From Arthrobacter agilis (GTDB lineage: Bacteria; Actinomycetota; Actinomycetes; Actinomycetales; Micrococcaceae): DNA of 64,000 nt. Under the pieces are notes generated by a model. The model made no database searches, was not told where the DNA came from, and worked only from the letters and a program-made list of their open reading frames with translations. The first letter of the stretch is position 1. Every line of letters begins with the position of its first letter. The stretch is taken from NCBI RefSeq assembly GCF_030816075.1, contig NZ_JAUSXO010000001.1:3410001-3474000 (forward strand), read 5' to 3'. Shown here in pieces: positions 48,420-54,884 of the stretch. A program made the position numbers and the translations under genes.

Positions 48420-49067
48420 TCAGTCCAGTTCTCCCCGCCGCCAGGAGGCCGCCGCGTGTTCGAGGTCCTCCGCGGTCTTGATGAGCTGGTGGGAATTGCG
48501 CGTCAGCCTGCTGGCATGGGGGCCGTTGGCCAGCTCCGTGTCGTCGGCATGATTGGCCTGTCCGAGGGCGACGACCCGGCAGAAGGCGGCGAAGCGCTCG
48601 AGCGCCACGTCGAAGTCGCCCTCGAAGGCCCCGGAGAGGATGGTGTTGGCCATCGTGGTCATCTCCGTGGCGCCCGGCGGCTCGGCGACGCCGGCGACGA
48701 CCTTGGACACCTGGGCCACTTCCTTGCCGGACGCGAAGTAGGCGGCGATCCGCTCGGGGTTCTGCTGGGTGGCGGCCCGCAGGGCGTACAGGCGCCACAG
48801 GGCTCCGGGCAGGGACCGCGCCGGGCTCTCCGCCCACATCTCCGCGATGGCCTCCAGCCCCTGCTGGTCGGCGAGTTCGACGAGGCGGCGTGTCACATCC
48901 GGATCGTCGGCGTCGCGCCCGTGATGGACGAGGGCGTGCGCCGCCATGTGGGCGGCCTCGGAGACCCGCGAGGGGTCCACCCCGCCGGCGAAGACCTCGA
49001 AGTCAGCCGGAGCGAAGGGCTTCGGCTTGTGGGGCCGTGGGCTGTTGTTCGTATAGTCGCCGTCCAT
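48420..49067 (-). CDS. Conserved hypothetical protein
   Basis: A 215-aa soluble protein, mostly helical (EVAQVSKVVAGVAEPPG, DVALERFAAFCRVVALGQ), with no motif I recognise. It is conserved in Micrococcaceae as far as I recall and I cannot assign a role. I start at ATG 49067 instead of an ATG 57 bases upstream because a TATCCT element ends 6 bases before it. Stop lies 215 bases before the DUF47 gene. It is divergent from the tRNA-Lys gene. Confidence 0.8.
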   Translation of the reverse strand: MDGDYTNNSPRPHKPKPFAPADFEVFAGGVDPSRVSEAAHMAAHALVHHGRDADDPDVTRRLVELADQQGLEAIAEMWAESPARSLPGALWRLYALRAATQQNPERIAAYFASGKEVAQVSKVVAGVAEPPGATEMTTMANTILSGAFEGDFDVALERFAAFCRVVALGQANHADDTELANGPHASRLTRNSHQLIKTAEDLEHAAASWRRGELD

Positions 49068-49073
49068 GCAACG

Positions 49074-49079
49074 AGGATA
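49074..49079 (-). promoter_or_regulatory. Probable -10 element for the leaderless gene at 49067
   Basis: TATCCT on the minus strand, 6 bases before the ATG. An AGGAG overlaps it further upstream but would be too distant (about 13 bases) for ribosome binding. Confidence 0.45.
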
Positions 49080-49144
49080 CTCCTGCGGAAATCCGGGCCG
49101 GAAGGCGGGGCCGGGGGCAGTCATCGGGCGGGGATCGATTGCGA

Positions 49145-49150
49145 TAAAGT
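49145..49150 (+). promoter_or_regulatory. Candidate -10 element of the tRNA-Lys gene
   Basis: TAAAGT, 53 bases upstream of the mature tRNA 5' end, fits TANNNT. The region is divergent with the conserved hypothetical gene. Confidence 0.45.
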
Positions 49151-49203
49151 TAGCGGGTCATCGCTCCACGCCGGCCGTTCCGTGCCGGAAGCCGCGGTGT
49201 GGC

Positions 49204-49280
49204 GGGCCCTTAGCTCAGTTGGCTAGAGCAACGGACTTTTAATCCGTGGGTCGTGGGTTCGAGCCCCACAGGGCCCACCA
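49204..49280 (+). tRNA. tRNA-Lys (anticodon TTT)
   Basis: A 77-base cloverleaf with encoded CCA: acceptor stem GGGCCCT/AGGGCCC, D-loop with TTAGCTCAGTTGG, anticodon stem ACGGA/TCCGT with loop CTTTTAA (anticodon at 49238-49240), and T-arm GGTTCGAGCC. It reads AAA and AAG lysine codons. A single copy stands alone, with its own promoter candidate and a strong terminator immediately after. Confidence 0.96.
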
Positions 49281-49317
49281 GCAGGAAGGACCCCGGGATC
49301 CCCGGGGTCCTTCCTGC
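49281..49317. terminator. Terminator after tRNA-Lys
   Basis: A perfect 17-bp stem (GCAGGAAGGACCCCGGG and complement) with a 3-base loop, starting right after CCA and followed by TTTCC. It also ends transcription of the convergent ZIP gene. Confidence 0.85.
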
Positions 49318-49326
49318 TTTCCGGGC

Positions 49327-50085
49327 CTACTGGCCCGACAGCTCGTGGACCACGAAGGCCGTGAGGAAGCCGAGGGCCGCGATGAGGCCGGTCAGCATGT
49401 GCTGCTTCTCGAACGCCTCGGGGATCATGGTGTCGGCCACCATCGCGAGGATGGCGCCGGCGGCGATCGCCGTGATGAACGCGACCGTGACACCGGAGGC
49501 CCCCGCCAGCAGCGAGTACCCGATGAGCGCGGACAGTCCGGAGACCAGCGCGATCCCGCCCCAGAGGCCGAACACGTAGCGGGAACTGCGCCCGGCGGTC
49601 TTCATGCCCGCCGTGCTCGAGAGCCCCTCGGGGACGTTCGAGATGAAGATCGCCACGAGGACGGCCGGGTTCACGGCGCCGCCGGCCACGAGTCCGAGCC
49701 CGAGGACGACGGATTCGGGGATGCCATCGAGCAGCGCCCCGAGCGCGATCGCGTTGCCGCTGCCGGCGGCGTCGGACTCCGAGGGCTGCTGCCCGCCCGA
49801 GCGCTTGCGGTGCTGGGCGCCCTGCCGCGCGAGGACGCTGTTGGCGCCCACGTAGGTCACGGCTCCGACGAGGAACCCGAGGGCCGTGGGGACGAGCCCC
49901 CCGGTCTCCTGCGCCTCGGCGACGAGTTCGAAGGCGAGGGCGGAGATGAGCACCCCGGCGCCGAACGCCATCACGAAGGACACGGTGCGCGGGGGCACCT
50001 TCCACTTCCACGCGATGGCGGATCCGATGAGCAGCGCGCCCCCCGCGATCGCACCCCAGGCGAATGCCTGCAGCCACAGTGGCAC
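49327..50085 (-). CDS. ZIP family metal transporter
   Basis: Eight-helix metal importer of the ZIP/ZupT family (252 aa), probably for zinc or another divalent metal. The conserved metal-site helices contain GALLDGIPESVVLG and FISNVPEGLSSTAG. A Ser/Gln/Glu-rich loop with several histidines stands before them. GTG 50085 has AGGAGGGG about 7 bases upstream and begins the first helix. Convergent with tRNA-Lys and divergent from the next gene. Metal specificity cannot be told. Confidence 0.87.
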   Translation of the reverse strand: MPLWLQAFAWGAIAGGALLIGSAIAWKWKVPPRTVSFVMAFGAGVLISALAFELVAEAQETGGLVPTALGFLVGAVTYVGANSVLARQGAQHRKRSGGQQPSESDAAGSGNAIALGALLDGIPESVVLGLGLVAGGAVNPAVLVAIFISNVPEGLSSTAGMKTAGRSSRYVFGLWGGIALVSGLSALIGYSLLAGASGVTVAFITAIAAGAILAMVADTMIPEAFEKQHMLTGLIAALGFLTAFVVHELSGQ

Positions 50086-50284
50086 CGGACCCCTCCTGTT
50101 CCCGCACCCCATGGCACGACGACGAAAAAACCTGGCCCAGCCTGTCACACCGGACGATCCGGTAGCGGTTCGGACACTCTGCGGGCGGGGGATTGACTCG
50201 CCGCCCCCGCTCGTTTGCACTGGTAGGAGGAACCACGTGCTGCGGGTGCCGAGCGGCACGCCGCAGCCGAGCAGAGGGGTATCC

Positions 50285-50905
50285 ATGGACGCCGTCGCCC
50301 TGACCGGAAGCCTTGCCGCCTGCGCCGTGATGGTCGGGGCGGCCACCCTGACCGGCTGGCGCCTCGACGCGGTCTCGCGCCGAGGCGGTGGGGCCGACGA
50401 CTATTTCTGGGTCGGTTTCGGCGGCGTGGTCGTGATCGCGGCAGCGGGCCTGGTCGGCGGGTCGCTCGGCGGCGGAGGCGCGGTGCTGGCGGTGGTGGTC
50501 GGCATCGTGTCGGTGGTCGCGACGGTGGCGTGGTCCTGGCACAGCCACGCCCGGCGGAGCCGTGCGGCGGACGAAGCCGCGGCCGCGGACGCCCGGGCGG
50601 ACCTGCGACGGCGCCATGCCGCGGTGGTGCGGCGCTGGGCCGACTACGACGTCGATCCCGGCAAGGCGATCCACTACCCTGCGATGCACGATCCCCGCCA
50701 CCCCGTAGGACGGCCCGTGGTCCGTGCCCTGCGCGCGGCTGACGCCGCCCGCGACGATCCCGCACCGCCGGACCCGGAGTGCTACGCGGCGGCCGTCGAC
50801 CGGCTGGAACGGGCGTTCGCCACCGCCGAGCACGAGATCGGGCGTTCCACTCCCGACCCTGAATCGTTACCTGGGAATCGGTCCCGCGGAACCTTCCGCG
50901 GCTAG
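50285..50905 (+). CDS. Two-span membrane protein of unknown function
   Basis: A 206-aa protein with a short first helix (residues 5-23), a second and third hydrophobic segment (about 43-63 and 66-82), and a cytosolic helical tail rich in Ala, Arg and Asp. The tail contains RRWADYDVDPGKAIHYPAMHDPRHPVGRP, which is conserved in similar hypothetical proteins of Arthrobacter, I believe. No domain is recognised. ATG 50285 has GAGGGGT upstream. The downstream gene is a secreted enzyme on the same strand, 40 bases away. Confidence 0.72.
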   Translation: MDAVALTGSLAACAVMVGAATLTGWRLDAVSRRGGGADDYFWVGFGGVVVIAAAGLVGGSLGGGGAVLAVVVGIVSVVATVAWSWHSHARRSRAADEAAAADARADLRRRHAAVVRRWADYDVDPGKAIHYPAMHDPRHPVGRPVVRALRAADAARDDPAPPDPECYAAAVDRLERAFATAEHEIGRSTPDPESLPGNRSRGTFRG

Positions 50906-50945
50906 GCTTTAAGTTACCGAAGCGAACAACCGGGGGAGGATGATC

Positions 50946-52217
50946 ATGCGTGTCCTGACGCACTGCTGTGCGGTCCTGCTGGGCGCCTCCCTGCTCGTCA
51001 CCGGCGCGCCGGCCGCCCTGGCCGTCCCCTCGGACGACTCGCGGAGCGTGGTCCCCGAGGGCCGGCCCGCGAACCGCCAGGAGGTCCGCTTCGCGACCTA
51101 CAACGCAAGCCTCAACCGGACGGCGCCGGGCGAACTGGTGCGGGATCTCGGCACCCCGGGCAACGCCCAGGCCCGGGCGATCGCCGAGGTGATCCAGGTC
51201 AACCGGCCCGACGTCGTCCTCCTCAACGAGTTCGACTACGTCCCCGGCAATCGGGCCGCCGACCTGTTCGACCGGAACTACCTCCGCGTCGGCCAGAACG
51301 GCAAGGCGCCCCTCGACTACCCGTACGTGTACACGGCACCCTCCAACACCGGTGTCCCGAGCGGCTTCGACCTGAACAACGACGGCATCGTCGGCGGGGC
51401 CGACGACGCCCTCGGCTTCGGCACGTTCGAGGGCCAGTACGGCATGGTCATCTACTCGAAGTACCCCATCGAGACGGCATCGGTGCGGACCTTCCAGGAC
51501 TTCCTGTGGAAGGACATGCCCGGCGCGCTCCTGCCCGACAACCCCGCCACCGACGCCCGGGACGACTGGTACTCCGCGGACGAGCTCGCAGTCCTGCCGC
51601 TCTCCAGCAAGTCCCACTGGGATGTCCCCGTGAACGTCGGCGGCAGGACGGTCCACGTCCTCGCCAGCCATCCGACTCCGCCCGTCTTCGACGGGCCCGA
51701 GGACCGTAACGGCCGCCGCAACAGCGACGAGATCCGCTTCTGGTCGGACTACGTCTCGGGCGGGGACAGCGCCTCCTACATCCACGACGACGCCGGCACG
51801 CCCGGCGGACTCCGGCGCGGTGAGCGCTTCGTCGTGATGGGCGACCAGAACAGCGATCCGCTCGACGGCGACTCCCTGCCCGGCTCGATCGGCCGGCTCC
51901 TGGGGAACAGGCTCGTCCAGGACCCACTGCCGTCGTCACAGGGCGCCACCGAGGCGTCGGCGTTCCAGGGCGGCGCGAATGCCGATCACCGCAGCGACCC
52001 CGCCTACGACACCGCCGACTTCGAGGACCGGAGCGGAGGGAACATCCGCGCCGACTACGTGCTGCCGTCCCGCAGCCTGAAGGTGACCGGCTCGGGCGTG
52101 TTCTGGCCCCGCGCCGGCACGCCCGGTGCGGAACTGACCGGGATCTTCCCCTTCCCCACCAGCGACCACAGGCTGGTCTACGTGGACATCAGCCTGAACG
52201 GCGTCCGGCACCACTGA
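50946..52217 (+). CDS. Secreted endonuclease/exonuclease/phosphatase family protein
   Basis: Exported hydrolase (423 aa) of the EEP superfamily, possibly a nuclease or a phosphodiesterase. A signal peptide covers residues 1-27 with cleavage after AALA. The core begins with EVRFATYNASLN and contains the acidic metal ligand in VLLNEFDYV, then VLASHPTPP, MGDQNSDP and the final SDHRLVYVDI. An insertion with DLNNDGIVGGADD resembles an EF-hand or dockerin loop and may bind calcium. ATG 50946 was chosen over 50940 because GGGGGAGG is 6 bases before it. Confidence 0.88.
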   Translation: MRVLTHCCAVLLGASLLVTGAPAALAVPSDDSRSVVPEGRPANRQEVRFATYNASLNRTAPGELVRDLGTPGNAQARAIAEVIQVNRPDVVLLNEFDYVPGNRAADLFDRNYLRVGQNGKAPLDYPYVYTAPSNTGVPSGFDLNNDGIVGGADDALGFGTFEGQYGMVIYSKYPIETASVRTFQDFLWKDMPGALLPDNPATDARDDWYSADELAVLPLSSKSHWDVPVNVGGRTVHVLASHPTPPVFDGPEDRNGRRNSDEIRFWSDYVSGGDSASYIHDDAGTPGGLRRGERFVVMGDQNSDPLDGDSLPGSIGRLLGNRLVQDPLPSSQGATEASAFQGGANADHRSDPAYDTADFEDRSGGNIRADYVLPSRSLKVTGSGVFWPRAGTPGAELTGIFPFPTSDHRLVYVDISLNGVRHH

Positions 52218-52256
52218 CCTTGTCGCGCCGCGGGGGCCGGGTGTACCGTCGAACGC

Positions 52257-52280
52257 ATGAGGACACTTCTTTTTCAGTAA
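52257..52280 (+). other. Candidate leaderless mini-ORF MRTLLFQ
   Basis: Seven codons plus TAA. TACCGT ends 7 bases before its ATG and TTGTCG stands 18 bases further upstream, so a transcript starting at this ATG is plausible. The next gene begins 165 bases downstream. Could be a chance ORF. Confidence 0.3.
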
Positions 52281-52445
52281 TCGGGCCGGCCTCCGCCGAG
52301 CCCAGCGCCACTTGTCGATGACATCCCTCCAAGGGCGCCCACTGAAGCTGTCCGAACCCCTCCAGCACTGCGTGCGCAGGCTTTTCCGCGCGTAGCGCTG
52401 CCGGCCTGGCGGGTTCCGTGGGTGCAACCACCAGAAAGGAACACC

Positions 52446-52682
52446 ATGACCAGCACGCCCCAGAAGAAGCAGTCCGCGGCCGACCAGCAGTCGGCGGCGG
52501 AGACGAACGTCGCGGCGAAGGAGTCCCAGGCCCACAGGCTGCAGGACGACCCTCGCGCGCAGGCCGCGCTCGCGAAGAAGAACCACGCGGCGAATCCGAC
52601 GGCGGCCTCGGGTGCGGCGCATATCAAGGCCGCCCATGAGAGCAGCAAGCAAGGGAAGAAGGAGAAGAAGGTGCGCTGGTAG
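52446..52682 (+). CDS. Small basic Ala/Gln/Lys-rich protein
   Basis: A 78-aa hydrophilic protein, Ala- and Lys-rich with no cysteine and a basic C-terminal KQGKKEKKVRW. It lacks any domain that I recognise and looks disordered. ATG 52446 is preceded by GAAAGGA at 6 bases. Composition recalls small DNA-associated or stress proteins of this group, but there is no direct evidence. A predicted promoter and a seven-codon leaderless ORF lie upstream at 52220-52280. Confidence 0.72.
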   Translation: MTSTPQKKQSAADQQSAAETNVAAKESQAHRLQDDPRAQAALAKKNHAANPTAASGAAHIKAAHESSKQGKKEKKVRW

Positions 52683-52730
52683 GCGCGCGTTCCCGGAGTC
52701 CGACGGCCGGTGGATCCCGGCTTAAATGGA

Positions 52731-52779
52731 GCTGGCTCCGAGTTCTGCGTATGGGGGAATCGCAGAAATCGGAGCCAGC
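52731..52779. repeat. Long inverted repeat upstream of the HTH gene
   Basis: GCTGGCTCCGA and its exact complement, 11 bp, continue after three unpaired bases with CTGC/GCAG; the loop is 13 bases. It lies between the small basic protein gene and a TATACT -10 element at 52788, so it may act as terminator of the former or operator of the latter. Confidence 0.7.
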
Positions 52780-52830
52780 AACCTCAGTATACTTCTACAG
52801 CAGCCCGAGAAGTCCAATCGAAAGGTGATG

Positions 52831-53565
52831 ATGGCCGTCACAGCCAAGGCATTCCAGCTGTGGCGTTCCCGAATCGCTCCGCAGGACACCGTCTCCGATC
52901 TGTGCAGGGTCGCCGGCATCAAGCGTTCCACCCTTGCCCAGCAGCTCGTCCGCGGCAAGGTGTCGGTGACCACCGTCGTCGCCGTCGCCCGCGGCTACGG
53001 CCTGCCGGCCGTCGAGGCACTGGCGGTCTTCGAGGGGTACGAGGATCTGCCGGCCGGGATAGTGCCGCCCACGGATGCGGAACTCGTCAGCCAGGTCTCG
53101 CACACCGACATCCTGCGCCTGCTCGTGGCGCGCAGTGAGGACCGGGAGTACACCTGCACCGACGTGCAGCTGCATCTCGCGCCCTTCCCGCACCGGAACT
53201 CGGTCCGTGCCTGGATCGAGGCGATCGACCCGGGGGACCTCCGCCAGCAGCTCGCCGCGAGTACCGGCGTCGCGCGGCAGAATCTCTCCGCGCAACTCAC
53301 GGCCGGCCGGCTGGCCCCGGAGATCGCGGTGCAGGCCGCCCGCATCGCGGGGGTGTCGCTGGCCAGCGGCCTCGTGGTGACCGGGCTGCTCACCCCGGCC
53401 GAGGGCGGCTGGCCCGAGGACGGCCGGGCGCGGGCGCTGTGCGCCCTGAGCGACCTGGACCTCGTCTTCCTCGCCCGGGACCGGCTGGACGTGCTCGGCA
53501 AACAGATCCGGCGCGCGGAGCTCGACGACGGCAAGGACCGTGCCATGTGGGAGAACCTCGGATGA
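52831..53565 (+). CDS. Protein with two XRE-like helix-turn-helix segments
   Basis: A 244-aa protein with two putative HTH regions: SDLCRVAGIKRSTLAQQLVRG (about residues 20-40) and LRQQLAASTGVARQNLSAQL (about 150-170), each followed by helical VAVARGYG/AARIAGV segments as in Cro/XRE domains. The C-terminus is an acidic helical tail. A TATACT -10 element at 52788 and a long inverted repeat precede it. I prefer ATG 52831 with AAAGG 5 bases before; ATG 52828 is also possible. ATGA overlap joins it to a membrane protein, suggesting a regulator-membrane pair. Confidence 0.7.
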   Translation: MAVTAKAFQLWRSRIAPQDTVSDLCRVAGIKRSTLAQQLVRGKVSVTTVVAVARGYGLPAVEALAVFEGYEDLPAGIVPPTDAELVSQVSHTDILRLLVARSEDREYTCTDVQLHLAPFPHRNSVRAWIEAIDPGDLRQQLAASTGVARQNLSAQLTAGRLAPEIAVQAARIAGVSLASGLVVTGLLTPAEGGWPEDGRARALCALSDLDLVFLARDRLDVLGKQIRRAELDDGKDRAMWENLG

Positions 53566-54284
53566 CCGTCACGACCATCCAGTGGGTTGCACTGGGACTG
53601 TGCGCCGCAGGGGCGGCCGTGCGGATCCCCGGCGCACGGAGAGGGCACGGCCGGACGATCTTCGTGGCCCTCGTGCTCCTGACGCTCGCCGTCGGACTGT
53701 CGATCGCGCCCATCTACGAGGCCGTCGACGGCCTGCTCGGGGCGGTCAACATCGCGAACCTGCTCCTCAGGCTCACCCTCTACACCGTGTTCGTGCTGCT
53801 CGGCATCCGCGTGGCGGCCGCCTTCGACTCGCCCCTGGCCCGCCGCCTCATCGTGGGGCCCGTCGGTGTGGCGATCCTCGCGGTGACCGTCGCCGCGACG
53901 CTGTACTTCTTCGTGGCCAGCGAACTTCCCGGCAGTTCCACCGGGCTGTCCGCGTTCGACGACCAGGACGCGGTGCAGCAGTACGCCGCGGTGGGGCGTC
54001 TCTACCCCGGCTACGTGGCTGCGTGCCTGGTGATCCCCGCGGTGGCCTCGGTGTTCGACCGGGCAGCGCGGCCCATCCACCGGGTGGCCTGCGCCTTCCT
54101 GGGCGGCGGCTTCTCGCTCGTGGTGGTGTTCGTGCTGCTGCGACTGACCGCCCTCGAGCTGATGGCCTGGAACATCGTCCTGCCGTTCTCGGCCATCCTG
54201 TTCACCGTCGTGGGCCTGTGCCTGATCTGGCTGAGCCACACGCTGGGCAAGCGGCGGCATGCGCGGGCCAACAGACTCGCCTGA
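53562..54284 (+). CDS. Polytopic membrane protein coupled to the HTH protein
   Basis: A 240-aa integral membrane protein with about seven helices (near 5-20, 31-50, 64-90, 97-120, 145-160, 173-200 and 206-228) and no soluble domain. No family is certain; gene pairs of an XRE-type protein and a MAB_1171c-like membrane protein have a similar layout. ATG 53562 overlaps the preceding stop by 4 bases. C-terminal residues are basic and cytosolic. Its function cannot be assigned. Confidence 0.7.
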   Translation: MTVTTIQWVALGLCAAGAAVRIPGARRGHGRTIFVALVLLTLAVGLSIAPIYEAVDGLLGAVNIANLLLRLTLYTVFVLLGIRVAAAFDSPLARRLIVGPVGVAILAVTVAATLYFFVASELPGSSTGLSAFDDQDAVQQYAAVGRLYPGYVAACLVIPAVASVFDRAARPIHRVACAFLGGGFSLVVVFVLLRLTALELMAWNIVLPFSAILFTVVGLCLIWLSHTLGKRRHARANRLA

Positions 54285-54436
54285 ACGCTCCGTCCGTTCG
54301 CGGACCGGGATGCTTGCCCCACGCAATAAACGAGACGCAATCGTGTCCTGGCCGCATTCACGCTTTCATGATCGTGTGCAAAAATAATGATTATGTAACT
54401 GCCGCTTTCCGTGGGGGGTCAGCGGATCGTTACCCG

Positions 54437-54480
54437 GCAGATAGGTGTGTCCATTAGAACGGGTGGACCCACCTATCTGC
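54437..54480. terminator. Long imperfect hairpin downstream of the membrane protein gene
   Basis: GCAGATAGGTG pairs exactly with CACCTATCTGC, and after one mismatch GTCC pairs with GGAC around a 12-base loop. It lies about 150 bases after the gene at 53562 and is followed 21 bases later by another hairpin. Confidence 0.6.
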
Positions 54481-54500
54481 GCTCAGGCGCTCGCACGCCG

Positions 54501-54538
54501 AAGGGCGTCATCCACCGTGTCCGGTGGATGACGCCCTT
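54501..54538. terminator. Terminator of the fructose PTS operon
   Basis: AAGGGCGTCATCCACC and its complement form a perfect 16-bp stem with a 6-base loop. It starts 14 bases after the ptsH stop on the minus strand. Confidence 0.8.
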
Positions 54539-54552
54539 CCTGCGTCGGTGTA

Positions 54553-54831
54553 CTACTCGGCGTCGTGGTCCGTCTCGATGATGCGCGCCAGGCTCTCGAG
54601 CGCGTCCTCCGCCCCGTCACCCTCGGCACGCAGGACGATCACGTCGCCGTGCGAGGCGCCGAGACTCATGAGGGAGAGGATGCTCGAGGCGTCCATCGCC
54701 TCCTCGGCGGGCTCACCGTCCATGGCGATGGTGACCTCCAGGGGGATCTCACCGGCCGCCTCCGCGAAGATGGAGGCCGGACGGGCGTGCAGCCCCACGC
54801 GACTTGCCACGGTTGCCTTGCGTTCTGCCAT
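54553..54831 (-). CDS. ptsH: Phosphocarrier protein HPr
   Basis: General phosphotransferase carrier (92 aa) that takes phosphate from enzyme I on His15 (GLHARPAS) and gives it to EIIA domains, here those of FruA and possibly DhaM. The SSILSLMSLG segment near residue 50 matches the regulatory serine region of Gram-positive HPr, although an HPr kinase is not expected in this group. ATG 54831 is preceded by AAAGGAG. It is the last gene of the fru operon. Confidence 0.95.
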   Translation of the reverse strand: MAERKATVASRVGLHARPASIFAEAAGEIPLEVTIAMDGEPAEEAMDASSILSLMSLGASHGDVIVLRAEGDGAEDALESLARIIETDHDAE

Positions 54832-54884
54832 GTTGTGCTCCTTTTTCGTGGATGGGTTCAGGTACAGCCAACCGGACCGGAGGG

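Noticed and set aside
52726-52830. Longer start for the HTH gene at ATG 52726
   Set aside because: The added 35 residues lie within the inverted repeat and have no Shine-Dalgarno; ATG 52831 has AAAGG at the right distance.
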